Assembly (NCBI GenBank): GCA_030411725.1
Contig: MU839829.1
Span: forward strand, 186,001-250,000
Length of the DNA stretch: 64,000 bases
Direction of reading: 5' to 3'
From: Echria macrotheca
Taxonomy: Eukaryota > Ascomycota > Sordariomycetes > Sordariales > Schizotheciaceae
The notes below the pieces were generated by a model. The model searched no databases. It saw only the letters and a program-made list of their open reading frames with translations, and was not told where the DNA came from. Both the position numbers and the translations under genes were made by a program. Positions 45,463 to 57,648 of the stretch are shown piece by piece (within the stretch, counting starts at the first letter, position 1; every line of letters begins with the position of its first letter).

Positions 45463-48400
45463 AGTGTATTCTTCCGGAAGCTTTCCAAAACCCTCGAGCT
45501 GCCATCAATCGGTATTTTGTCCCAGTCGCCCAGAAACGACACCCGATACCGATACGAACGGTCTTGCCAAATGTCCTCCAACAGTGTGGATCCCCAAGTC
45601 TATGACCGACAAACCCCCCTTATCAGGATAAGGATTGGGCGGCAAAGCCCACAGGTCCAAAAAAGCGCAGATTCAGGGATTATGAAACGAAATCTTGGGG
45701 TGTTTGGTTTCTGTATCCGGGGTCGGCTTTCTGAGCCGCCCGTGCAACCAAAACGAAACTTGGTCAGCCTCCTGGACGGTACGGCTGATGAAGTGTGAGC
45801 GGCCCACGACCGGGAAGAGGTCTTTGGTCAGCGCGTGACGTATTGGCTCAGGATTCCTGTCTCGCGGAACGCATGAACCGTACTATCCATCGATCGAGTC
45901 TGGGCTGAGTGGGAGCTTCGTCGTCGAGGCATAATGTTGTTGGCTTTCCTGGGCTGCTTCCATCGTGCATCCTCACTTTCGATGTCGGTATCCATCGTTC
46001 CTCCGCCGACTTACATGATGTCGCCGATAGCGAAGACCATGGTACCCGCGGCTGCTCCTCAGACATTTGTTGTCCTTATTCACAACGCCATCGGATTTTA
46101 GCTACCGTACTTTTGGACTTTCGCATGTGCACGTGAGCAGAATAAAAGCCGGCGCTTGGGGTGTGCGACGCGTGGTCCCGGGAGTTGCGTCTCCGTGTTT
46201 CAACTCGATTTATCCCACGCCGACGACACGGCACCCCACACCATGCAAAGATGCTCTGCCATGCAAATGCATTGACGATCATCTTCGAACTCGCTAGAGA
46301 GGCTAAATACCTGGGAGCTGCCACTTCAGACGAAATCCACCGTCGAGATGTCAATACTGGAGATTTCAGGGATGATGTGTTTCTCTCCTCTGCAACCCGG
46401 AGCCACATGGTCCAGTGTTTGATGCTTAACACGTTGGATTGACGATTCAACCCCGCTGTCTACCGACTGGTGTATTAATAGGGCTGGATTCACAAGTCCC
46501 CGGGCTCAATCAACCCTGGGTTCATCACACGCTTCGCCGCAAATCCATGCCGACTACCTAGTACCGCCAACCAGTTGAGTGACTACCAACTGCCGGATAA
46601 CCGCATTTGTTGTGGCTCGCTCATCACACTGTTTTGGAAAGTACGGGGGCGATGACTACTAGATGACTGGATAAGAGGTGGGCAAATTCGTTGGTGGGCA
46701 CATCAATCTGGGATACTGGGCTGCTGTTGGGGACCGGTGGGCTCCGCGGTGTTGGTATTTTCGCATTCACACACAGTTTTCGGGTGACAACGCAGGATGT
46801 GTGTTTCTCATTAGGACATATGGATTCTCGTAGTCCTGTGGTAGTAGCAGCTCGACTGAAGCCTAAAGGTTACTGAAGCTCGAGGTGGACGATGAAGGAT
46901 CAGTTCCGACAAGCCACTTGCCCCTGAAATGTTCCCGCTAACCCGCTTGCCCCTTTGCTCAGGCCTAGCCACACTGTGGCTGGAAGCTCGGCTTCCTTCT
47001 CTGAAGAAGCGGCCCACCACGATCGATAATGCTGGGCGGCGAGCATTATTGTCATGGCAGTTTATACCAGCTGGCCAGAAGCCTTGGTGTCCGCTTCGGG
47101 ACCGCGGCGCTGTCGTCATTTATTAATATTGGCGGTATAACTGGAACAAGTGATCCTGATCGGGACAGCGAGCTGGAAAGCCTGAATACAACTTTTCCAT
47201 ATCTGTTAATTCGGCGTCCAGGGAATTACCATGCATGTCATGTTGAACATTGAAGGACGTCAATTTGACAGCTACCGGCAGGACTGATCAGTGTCGATAA
47301 ACCTCGCGGTACCAGCGATCCACACCACATCTCAGCGTGCGGGTGTGGTGGGCGGCGGCGGCGGGTTGGGTGGGCACTGGGAAGAAAACCCCGCATTTTG
47401 ATGCAGGTACAGCCGACTATCGTCTGCAATCCTTTTTGCCACGCCAGGAACGCCGTGATGGCGGCTGATGACCATTGATGAGTGAATTGTGTCCTGATGA
47501 GACGCATGCTGGCGATTCGAGTTTTTGTTAGTGATGTTGTCGGTATTTTGTCAATTTTTGTTTCCAATGACTCCGCCCCGCTTTGGCTGAGTTCCGCCTT
47601 CAGGGGGAGGCATGAAATACCACATTAAAAAGTGGCAAAAAGAAGCATCCGATTACCGACCGGGACATGCCGATTCGCCGGCTTCTCCGTTCTTCTTGCG
47701 AACAGCTGGACTGCGGCGCCTTGACAAGCGCATTAAACTCCATTTCAACGTTCGCTATGGCCGTTTAGACAGCCCCATAGTAGCTTGCGGCTGCTTCCGA
47801 TGTCGATCTTTGACGGGCGGATACCGCGTACCGAACCCCGTCCGTCCCGAAAAGGTCGGGGACCGGATCCGTGTCCAAAGCCATCTCCATAATTTACGGG
47901 ATATGTAGCCCGAAGACAGCAGAATCCCTCTCTTCTATCGAGTTGATGTGGAATGTGCTCATGGTGTGAAAGGAGGCTCTCTTAGGAAGCTGAATCAAGT
48001 AGTGAGGGGCAAGAACTACCCCTCGCATGGCTCCTTGCGGCCGCGAGCTCGTCGGCGGGATGCAGTGACCCGTTGCTGTTCGGTTCGCCATTAAACCCTC
48101 CAAGTTTGGCCATCAGGTAGCAAATAGCGGTTGTTAGGCCTGGGAAATCGACGTTGCGTTTCCATTTGCCCCTGCACCGTTCTTTGAAACCCGATGTTCA
48201 TCCCTGCATAGGCGACCCAAGGCACGAGCTTTCTGTGACGCTGTCACCAGCTCTTTGGAGTTGTGGGGGCCGGCCAAGATGCAGGAGGTCCTTGGGCCTA
48301 GCAGCCTGATTTGGACGACGCCGCCGACCTATCAGCACGCGTCATCGTCAATTCTCCCTGACCCTTTCGAGCGGCGAATGGAATGCCAACCAGATCTCTA

Positions 48401-49925
48401 AGATCGCGTCTTCGCGGATTTGATTGGGCTGTGGAAGTCCGGTTTTTTTCTTTCTCGGAGACGTTGCAGCCCCTCCACGACAGCGCATCGTCACTCCACT
48501 TCCCAGTTGTCGTCGCCGTGTCGGTCCAGGGCGTAACAGGGGCTTCGGCACCTTTTGTTTCCTGTCGAGCCGCCGATTCCATGTCGCCGACGGGCTCTCG
48601 CAGTGAGACAGATTGGAAAAAGCAGCGGACTCGACGACTCGACACCTCGGGCTCTGCTGAGGGGTACCCAGAAAATTCTACCGTGTAACCTCACCCCGTG
48701 TTCACTTCCGAGGCGTCGCCCGTGCCATCTCCAGCCAGCTCGTCCACCGCAGAGCAGGTTGTGAGCCTACCAATCGATAATCTTGCTGTCTTGTAGAATG
48801 CTACTGTGTGAGATGAGATTTTGGTGACATTTGGGCAGTGGCTCTGGTTGCTGACGGCGTACCTCGCAAGACGATGTCAGGAAAGGCCAGGGCTGGACGG
48901 GATCCCTTGTTGCGACGCTTGGCACGAAAGTGCGCACGCACCACCAGCCCTCCTCAGCCATTTAACACGTCCAGCTTGGCTCATTGGCCCATGCCGACAA
49001 TCCCGGGCGAATCAGGTCCGCACCCTCCTCCCTCCGCCAGTCACATCCTCCTATCCTCCTCCCGCTCTTTCCCAGACCACAAGGCCACAGGCCCCCCCCC
49101 CCCCCCCCAGCCTGCAGTGCCTCCTTCCACTCTCCGACACCAAACTTGCATTAACCGTCGCCTCCTTCCCTTCCGTCTCCTCCTTTCTCCCGCTTCCCCA
49201 CGACTTCATCTTCAATTCTGCTCAACGGCCTGCCCTCGCGACGCCGACACGAACTTCGCTCTCCGTTTTCCTTGCAACGAGGACGACTTGGACAATTGGA
49301 TAACGCCGGCAGGTTCAGCGATTTTGGGATAAGGACAGCGTGTGGAGTGGACAGTTACGGAACACCGGTCGTCTTGGAAGTTTTGGAACAAGACAGGGAA
49401 ACCCTCTCACGACCACGTATCGTCGCCCGTCGAACATCGGCCTTCGAACGACCATCGCGATCGAGCCAGTCGACTCCGCCACGGTTCCGATTCATTTGTC
49501 GCTCACTGATTTTGGGGATATTTTCTTGGTTCACTTTCGACGCTCATTCGGCCTCTTTTGGAGAATTCCGTTGCTGGACACGTTCTTTTCGACTGCATCA
49601 GTCAGTTAGCCGGCTTGCGACAACGATTTCGAGCAGACTCCGCTTTGCTTCGCTTTTTCGTCTCAACTCTTGCAGTCTCTTGGCGCATCCGTGTCAAGAC
49701 ATCAATCGCCGACACCAGCTGGGTTCAGTTGCGCCCCGAGCAACCCCATCGCAGCGTTAAAGCACCCCACCGCCCGTCGTCTCATGCTCCTGCTCGGAAC
49801 TTGCATCGACTAAATCGCCACATCGCGAAACATAGGGTCAGCCCACTCGATTGTCATCAGCCTTATTTGGCGACCTCGCCCTTATGCCATCCTACGGATC
49901 ACTTCACTCCCCTTCGCTTAGGAAA
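45463..49925. other. 4.5-kb gene-poor region and SHO1 leader
   Basis: Many short frames on both strands, none with a recognisable domain or splice structure. From about 48900 onward the plus strand is very C/T-rich, with a run of about 18 cytosines at 49090-49108, and resembles the long 5' leader/promoter of SHO1. Confidence 0.45.
49090..49108 (+). repeat. Poly-C homopolymer tract
   Basis: Uninterrupted run of about 18 C in the CT-rich region upstream of SHO1. Such tracts vary in length and are prone to sequencing error. Confidence 0.9.
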
Positions 49926-50933
49926 ATGGAAAACTCTAGGGCACAGTACGGTCGCAAGCGCATGAGCCTCGGGAACGTTATCGGCGATCCCTTTGCACTT
50001 GCGACCATCTCTATCGCTGCGGTAAGCTGCTTCGCACCCATTTCTCGTCAGTAGACGTTGAATACTGACCCCTCCCTCGATTAGCTTGCGTGGATCATTG
50101 CCTTCTTTGGTTCCATATTTGCGCACATTCAAACCAGGCCAACATTCCCCCTCTTCACATGGTGGACAGTCGTCTTTTATTTCTTCGCCATTATCGGTAT
50201 CATGATTGTGGTTGCCTCGGATGCCACGCAGACATATCACGTTGCCATCGTTGGGTATCTCGGCGCCGGTCTGATCCTCTCGACGTCGTCCGTCAACGGC
50301 CTCATCTACTCGAACAATGCGGCTAGAGAAGCAGCTTCGGCTGGCTTCATCCTCCTGGCCATGGTAACAGTTAGTTATTCCGCGCCGTTACGCTCTCAAT
50401 CCTCGTGCTAACTCGAAGGACAGGTTGTTTGGATCTTTTACTTTGGCTCGGCACCGAATGCTGTTCCCCGCGCCTATATCGACTCCTTCGCTCTTGCCAA
50501 GGAGTCGTCGTCAGGAAACCGGAACACAATGGGCGGCTCCTATGGCATTGGCCGCCCCGAGACGTCGACCTCGGTCCAGCCCCCGCAGATGTACACGGCT
50601 CAGCTTAATGGCCTCGAGAACCCGTCGCCTGTGGGTGGAATGACGTCAACCCTCCGCAACTCCACGGTCGCTCCAGCGTTCGCAGCTGCACCAGTTGCTG
50701 CGAAGCCCGGCCCCTCGGCAACAGGGGACGGCGAAATCGTGCCGCCGACCGAATACCCGTATCGGGCAAAGGCTATCTACAGCTATGAGGCCAACCCCGA
50801 CGACGCCAACGAGATCTCATTCTCCAAGCACGAGATCCTCGAGGTTAGCGATGTTAGCGGGAGGTGGTGGCAAGCGCGGAAAGAGAATGGCCAGACGGGT
50901 ATCGCGCCCAGCAACTACCTCATCCTATTATAG
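49926..50933 (+). CDS. SHO1: High-osmolarity sensor SHO1 (294 aa, 3 exons)
   Basis: Exons are 49926-50021, 50085-50363 and 50424-50933 (introns of 63 and 60 bp). The short cytoplasmic N-terminus (MENSRAQYGRKRMSLGNVIGDPFALATISIA, as the residues run) leads into four closely spaced transmembrane helices, as in all Sho1 proteins. A ~110-residue Ser/Pro/Ala-rich linker then joins a C-terminal SH3 domain (from YRAKAIYSYEANPDD to WWQARKENGQTGIAPSNYLILL) with the conserved ALYDY-like, WW and PSNY positions. Sho1 sits in the plasma membrane and recruits the MAPKK Pbs2 through the SH3 domain, feeding the HOG and invasive-growth pathways. An in-frame ATG at 49884 would add 14 residues; the 49926 start matches the usual N-terminus. 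Confidence 0.95.
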
Positions 50934-52435
50934 GAGTTTTGATATCAGAGGGACGTTGAGCGGGAGCACTTGGGTCGAATGGTTTAGCCATGGTTGCAAG
51001 CAATGGAAAACGGCGCATGACACTACGTGGATGATTTTTTACTCATCTGGATGACGTTCTATATACCCTAACCCGAACCGAATCATTCCGGCGCATACGA
51101 CGACAGAACGGTGGCCACTGAGAGAGACGGAGCTGCCCAGCTACGTGGTTGGAAAGAACATGGAGGCGATCATACAGGACGCCCATGGTCTCTACCTTTT
51201 TGTCCGGTCAGGAAACAGCAGGCTTGCGACTGCCTTTGGATGTTAGGTTGGGTCACAAAATACGGCTGTTTGGGTGGGTCGAGGCTGGTTTTGGCGGCGC
51301 GCTGTGGTTTTTTTTCTACCTTCTTCGCTTTATTCTTGTACTACTTTTTCAGTGTGTGTGTGTGTATGTGAGAAGAACCTTTTTCTTTTATTAACAAATG
51401 AACCGAACCGAGCTCCCTACCCTCCTGCACGTCACACATACACATGTTTGGAGTTGTTTTATTTTATTTTCTATGTCGGACAAATTCTTGATAGTGAAGG
51501 TTTGGGGTATTGGTGATGAATATGGGCGGCAGCGGCGGAGGACAGGGGACGGACAGAAATCATGCGTTGGTGCGATGGCAACGGGGAATTTTTGGCGGTT
51601 ATTCTTACTGCGGGATAGCCGGCCTTTAGCCAGGAAGCTGAATGAATGATGTTGAAAACCGAATTACTCTCGGTGATGTGAGATGTGCTGTACAGAGTAG
51701 AGGCAAACCTGATGTCAGGGTTGCGGGAAGCAGCAGCGTATCATCACGATGTCTTGAGAGACTGCCTAGAAGGTCTCCCCTGCAGGTATGTGGTGGTTTG
51801 CGTATGACGACTACCTATTGGTTATATTCTGCGCATGGGAATAGCTACTGGTTGTTCGGATTCTCGAGCCGTCCATTGTCCGAGCCCGAGCTGCAACGCC
51901 TTCATCGGGGGTGGGCAGGAAGAGGATAGACTAAACTCTCGCCATCATATGTTCAAGTAGCTTACATCCAAACCGTGCCGGTGGATGACCATGGAACCAG
52001 CCTCAACGAGGCTGTGCTGCGCAGCTGACTGACAACCAGATCGGCGGGTGCGTATTCTTATGACGAGATATCCGCCGCATCAATTAGCGGGTGAGAATCC
52101 GCCATCGTCTCATTCACGTCCTCGAGGCGGGGAGCTTGTCGGGTGGTCTTTCACCGCCCTCCTCCGTCCTGGCCTGACATCATCCAACGACGGGACGGCA
52201 TGAGTGGGCAGTTTTGTCGCAATCTGCAAAGTCGTAGGCGGACGTCGCGTGGGGAAGACCTCGGGCCGGGCCGGACGCCGGGCGGTCTCGGCGGTGCGTA
52301 AGCTGTAATAAGCCCGCCCGCGTCGGGCTGCATTCATGTGTTCTCTCGTTCTGGGCTGTGAGGTCCCCAACTTTGGTTTTGTTCGTCCCGCCGATATGCC
52401 AGTATTGGATGTCCTGAATCATCACTCCAAAAAAA
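50934..52435. other. Convergent intergenic region
   Basis: 1.5 kb between the 3' ends of SHO1 and SPC19. T-rich sequence and a (GT)n run at 51351-51368 occur near 51300-51400; no gene supported. Confidence 0.5.
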
Positions 52436-53024
52436 TCACGCCTTATCCAGCCGCACCCGCAGCTCCCGCTCCTTCTGAAGCACCTCGAGCTCCAGCCGTT
52501 CGACGCTATACTTGAGCGCCTCCTTGCGCTGGCGCACCACCTTGGCGCGCAGGGCTGCCTCGCCGTCTAGTCGTCGGCTCCCGGTGCTCTTGGTCGTCCG
52601 CGTCTTGTTCTGCTGCTTGGTGTCGGCACCGTTGTCGTCGGGGAGATGCGACAGGCGGCCGGCGTTGAGGTCGGCGCGCGCCTTGAGGGTCTCGATGCGC
52701 CGCGCTTGGCGCTCGAGGTGTTTGTCGGCACGGTCGAGGAGGAGAGCGACGAAGGGACCGATTTCGTCGCGGAGGGAGGCTTCGGCTGCGGCGAGGGTTG
52801 GTTGGGGGATTAGTTCGTAGTGCTGCCGGTTGTGTTTGTTTAGTATTTTGCTAGATAGGGAATGGGGTGTGCAGGGAGATGTTTACGCGGACGGTCTTGA
52901 GGACGGAGCTGAGGCGGGGAAAGTCCTCGACGCCGGTTCCGAGGGTCGCGACGGATGATTCGAGGAAGGAGAGGGAGGTGCGCAGCGAGGCGACGCATTC
53001 GCCGTAGGTGGATGCCGTGGTCAT
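52436..53024 (-). CDS. SPC19: DASH complex subunit SPC19 (174 aa, 2 exons)
   Basis: Minus-strand exons are 53024-52887 and 52822-52436 (64-bp intron). The N-terminus MTTASTYGECVASLRTSLSFLESSV and the segment DFPRLSSVLKTVRHYELIPQPTLAAAEASL are the characteristic Spc19 motif, followed by a long coiled coil and a second heptad region at the C-terminus (EALKYSVERLELEVLQKEREL). Spc19 is part of the ten-protein DASH/Dam1 ring that couples kinetochores to microtubules. The frame is open upstream of 53024 but only from a TTG, so 53024 is the first ATG. Divergent from the HET-domain gene. Confidence 0.93.
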
Positions 53025-53392
53025 GATGATTCTGAGTAGGTCGTCTCGACTCTGGGATGCGGGATAAGCGTTGGTTGGAATTTGCCGGATGACGTTGTCG
53101 TTGGAATTATTGTTGTGGGACGTGATTGTCGCCAATTGTTGACTCTCGCGCCCCGCGTTCGACTCGAGTCAACAAAGTCAAGCTTCTGGGGAGGCGGGGT
53201 TCGACTGGGGTGGTCCAAGCGTCAATTTTTGGTCGCAGCGGCATATCACGTGCGGAGCCGACCAGTAAGTTAGATAAGGTACCGTATTGCTACATTCAAT
53301 GGCACAGCCTTATTAAACTCCGAGTTAGCGGTTGCTTCAAACCGCCAAGTCAACTCAACGGCTAGCTCAAGGCCTCTTCATCACCTTGATCA
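53025..53392. promoter_or_regulatory. Divergent promoter region SPC19 / HET gene
   Basis: 368 bp between two divergent starts; no gene. Function as a promoter is inferred from position. Confidence 0.45.
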
Positions 53393-55625
53393 ATGTCTGG
53401 GCCTCGGCATTCTCAAAGTCTACTCGGCGCTGATACTCCAGCGCCGGCCACACCTAATCTCTGTACAGCATGCTCCGAGCTTATCTTCAGCTCGCGCTCC
53501 TCCCTCCGCTCCTCCAGCAACCCTTTTGCGCCAGCGCAACGAATCATCTTGGGCACGCTTGAGCAGATTTTAAGTCGGCCCTGTCCATTCTGCGCCGTCG
53601 TCTCCCATGCCATCTTCGAGATGAGGCGCGTCACACCACTGATTCTGGAGCCTGATCAACCTGTCGGGGTATGGTGGGTGGCTTCCACCGGTCTCCCTGG
53701 CTTCAGTGTCATATTCCAGGGCCAGGGGCACTCGCAAGGAACCGTGATCTCCGCTGTTGCGTCGAATCCCCGACTTAGAACCCCCCCTCCTCCGTTCTCA
53801 CCCCCCGCATGTCTTCGCGAGATTCAGACGTCTGAGATTAACATCCCGCGCATTCAGACATGGATGCAATGTTGCGAGGACGAACACGAGTCTTGTAACT
53901 TATCGGCTGCCATAGGGACTCCCATCGCGTCCGTCTTCCCCGGCTTGGAGGTGCTTCGGCTCATCGACGTCAGAGACGGAAGAGTCACAGAAACAAGACA
54001 ATTTTGCCGCTACCTGACGTTGAGCTACGTGTGGGGAAACACGGCAAGTCCCCGCCTGACCCGTGCAAACAAGGCCATTCTCGGTCGGCCAGGTGGACTT
54101 CGCGCACAATGGAGTCTGCTGGCGCGGACCATTCGAGATGCCATTGACCTGGTCGAGAAACTCGGAGAGCGCTTCCTCTGGGTCGACTCGCTGTGTCTCA
54201 TGCAGAATGACGCCGAAGACGTCAGAACGGGCACGACTGTCATGGATCTCATATACGAACAATCGAGTCTCACGATCATCGCCGCGAGCGGACATGACGC
54301 CAATGCTGGTTTACCCGGCGTGCATCCCGGAACGCGGTGCCCGAGCCAGCAACTCCGAGACATCGGCGAAGGCGTCAAGATGGGCGTGCATACGACGTTG
54401 ACGGATCTTTTGAAGACATCTGTTTACAGCACCAGGGGCTGGACGTGAGTGTAACGCCATTCCCATGCTCCATTCGGACAAAACACCGAGGGCATAAACC
54501 ACTCCGAATGGGCGCTAATGCTCATGAAGATACCAGGAGCAACACTTGTCTCGTCGGTCACTGTATTTTATCAACAATCAAGTTTTCTTCAAGTGTGGAA
54601 GCGCAGCTTTTTCCGAGGACACGCTGGATTCGGTATCCCGCAGGGTCCCCCAGTGGGAATTGGGTCGGCTCCAGGACCAGAGTAGTTCCCCATGGGCCGT
54701 CGCAAAAGCACTCCATGAATACAGCTGCAGAACGCTGAAATACGAAAGCGATGCCTTACGGGCCATCTCAGGCATCATGAGACGCATGTCCGACTCCATG
54801 AAGTGCACCTGGTTCCAAGGCGGTCCAACAGCTTTCTTTGACCAGACGGTGCTTTTTTCCTCTCCGGATCTGCTCCGACGTCGCAGAGGTTTTCCATCCT
54901 ACTCGTGGGCCGGGTGGACGGGCCGCATATCATTTGAGCCAGTTATGGAGAGCCGTCCCGGCGATAAGTTCGAATACCAGCGCTGCAATCGCTGGCTGAA
55001 TGAGAGGACGTGGATCATATGGTACTCTAAGGACGGCGATCGGCGGACCCGCCTGGTGTGGGATCCATCAAGAAATCGAGACTTTCCCTTGCAAGACCAC
55101 TCCTTTGTGGGGTATCGAGAACGGCAGCGGCTTCGGGTACGCAGCCCTGATTACGAATTTGACTCGACGGGCTTGGAGACCGCCCCGTCGAGAGGGTGGA
55201 TGCCCTCGAGGCCAATGCCTGGGTATCCCATTCTTCGCTTCTGGACCATGGCACTCCAATACAAGGTCCGTATGTACGATTCCGTACTTGGCTTTGGTTA
55301 CATAATTGATCGAGCCGATGCGGTGTCTGGCGTGCTACGTATTGATGGCCACGAAGAAACTACGGCGTTCGAGAGCGAACGGCCCTTTGAGTTCATTCTC
55401 CTCTCTGCTGGCGCATACGGTACCGTTCAGCCCCTCTTCGATAAAGTTGCATACTCCATGGAAACTGAATTGAGGAGACATTCATCAGCAGAGAGGTTCT
55501 ATGTTCTTTGTGTTGAATGGGAAGGAGGGATCGCCGAGAGGCGGGGACTGGGCGCGGTTGAAATGGAGGCGCTGCCGCGCAGCTTCTCTCCTGGGCCAGT
55601 CTGGAAGGAAATATTTCTTGCCTGA
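53393..55625 (+). CDS. HET-domain protein (715 aa, 2 exons)
   Basis: Exons are 53393-54444 and 54530-55625 (85-bp intron, GTGAGT...GAAG), joined through a split Thr codon in GWT|YQE. The HET domain is complete: YLTLSYVWGN (~209-218), the helix AIDLVEKLGERFLWVDSLCLMQND (~253-276), IYEQSSLTIIAASG, and the conserved STRGWTYQEQHLSRR (~347-361). The N-terminus has a CxxC pair (CTACSEL) and CPFC. The C-terminal half includes FPSYSWAGWTG, common downstream of HET domains. HET proteins mediate heterokaryon incompatibility and related cell-death reactions; many are of unknown specificity. No NACHT/WD partner domain is attached, so this is a stand-alone HET protein. Confidence 0.92.
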
Positions 55626-55690
55626 GAGCAATTGATGTGGTGATAATGGCAGCGAAACGGCCAATCCCACCTATCCCCTAATCGTTCCCA

Positions 55691-57648
55691 TCACGACGAC
55701 CTATCCAGATCCTCCAAAATCATGTGCGCCGCCTTCTCGGCAATGGCATACACGGTCGCCTGCAAATGCGCGCTGATCTGCAACGGCATGATACTCGCGT
55801 CGGCCACGCGCAGCCCACGCACGTCATAAACACGCAGCCTCTCGTCCACCACACCCGCACGCGCACCCTGCTTCCCGCCCATGGCGCAAGTCCCGACGGG
55901 ATGCCAATCCGTCACCAGCACCCTCCTGAGCCACTCCCTCAAACTCTCACCATCCGCCGCCTCCGCGGGCGTAGGCGATACCTGCTTGCGAATGATATTG
56001 GAAAGCGGCTGCGCGGCGCAAATCTTTTCCGAGAAGCGGTGGGCCAGCACCGCGATTTCGAGATCGAGACGGCCGTGGTCTCCGGAGAAGTACTGCGGAT
56101 CAACGCGCAGGCTGGAGACTAGCGACGAGCCCGAGGGAGAGGGTTGGATGTGCACGCTGCCACGGGAGAATGGGAACTGCAGGATCTGCAGCATGCTGCC
56201 GTACTTCTTGTTCGGTTCCGAGGGGTAGTCGGGACCCCAGTTGCCCAGGTCGAAGACGTACTCGACGTGGCCGAGACGATTTCCCTCGGTGGAGAAGCGG
56301 CGGCGGAGGAGGCGGTTGTGTTCGGCGAGGGGGCTGTCTGGGGATGGCGAGGATGTCAGGAGGGTGTCGATGGCTGACTGGGGGGCTATCTGCATGAGGG
56401 GCACGTAGGCCATTGAGATGGGGACGACCACGAACGGACCGGTGCGGGAGTGGGTGTACTCCTCGGCCGCGGCTGCCAGTGCTTCGGGGCTCCTGAGGTC
56501 GTCAGGTGTCGGCAGAGATGGGTCAACCTCGAACACCATTGTCGTTGCTTTTGGTGTGGTCAGTTTTGATGGTTTGGGGTTGGGGTGGGAGAACATACTC
56601 ATGTGGTCCTGGAGGTTTTCTCCTACATTGGGGTTGTCGACCTTGACTTCGATACCAGCAGCGGAAAGTACCTGGCTGCCGCCGATACCTGAAAGCTCGA
56701 GTATCTGAGGCGACTGGACCGAACCAGCCGAGAGGATGACCTCACGGGATGCTGAGACTGAAAATTCCCTTCCGTTGTGCACAAAGCGGGCTCCTTTCGC
56801 CTCCCACTGCCCGTCGTGAGCCCTTTCAAGGATAGTCTCCCGCACCTCGGCCCCGGTGAGAACCCAGAGATTCGGTCTGGACGCGTTCGGTTGGTAGTAA
56901 GCAGCCGCTGCGTACGAGCGCGTCCCCGACTTCGGATCGGTCGATACAAGGCTTGTCCAGCATCCGGTATTGTCGCCCGCCATATGGGCCATGTTGGATT
57001 CGATACCTACACCGTTCATGGTCCGGTGCCAGAAGCGATGGGACGGGCTGAACTGCACGGGATACGAGACTTGGACCGGACCATCCAAACCGAGCTGTCC
57101 GGCGTGGTCATGTGCCCCAAATAGTTGTTTGGCCGTGTCAATTGGCGGATGGAAGTGTTCGGTTTTCTTAAAGAACGGCCTAAGGGGGTGTTATTCAGAC
57201 CCGCCACCGTGTCCCCCAGCCAGAACATGAGACCGGCCGGAAAAATTACTTACAAGAGGTCATCCCACCCCCAGCCATCGTTCCCCAGCTCCCGCCAGTC
57301 GTCATAGTCCTGCCTGCTCGCCCGGTTCCAAGTCATGTAATTCAACGCGCTCGACCCGCCCAGGACTCGACCCCTTGCCAAGGGGACAACCCGTCCGCCC
57401 AGGCCGGGCTGGGGTACCGTCTCGAATTTCCAGTCCAGCTCGCTGCCGAGCGCCTGGCCGGCGAGCCCGGGATACTCGACGGCACCATCGCCCGGCGCTT
57501 GGAGACCGGCTTCGAGTACTCCAACTGTCAGATGCGGCCTCTCGGAGAGCCTGGCGGCGACGGCAAGGCCTGCTGTTCCGCCGCCGATGATTAAAAAGTC
57601 AAATTTCTTCGCGGAGAAGTCCTCGGCTGTTGGCTGTGGCTGGTCCAT
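55691..57648 (-). CDS. GMC-family FAD oxidoreductase (610 aa, 3 exons)
   Basis: Minus-strand exons are 57648-57254, 57179-56599 and 56547-55691. Features in order: ADP-binding FLIIGGGTAGLAVAARL, GMC signature 1 region GRVLGGSSALNYMTWNR, GMC signature 2 GSVQSPQILELSGIG, GENLQDHM, and the C-terminal DWHPVGTCAMG (catalytic His) with the final VADASIMPLQISAHLQATVYAIAEKAA. No signal peptide, so probably intracellular. The family includes choline dehydrogenases and aryl-alcohol/glucose oxidases; the substrate is not readable. The second intron (56548-56598) is 51 bp, a multiple of three without a stop, so an intron-retaining reading also stays open; removal restores the expected QDHMTTTMVFEV. Converges on the HET gene with only 65 bp between stops. 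Confidence 0.9.

Noticed and set aside
52851..53135. Longer SPC19 N-terminus starting at 53135
   Set aside because: That start is a TTG; the first ATG in the frame is 53024, and it gives the expected Spc19 N-terminus.
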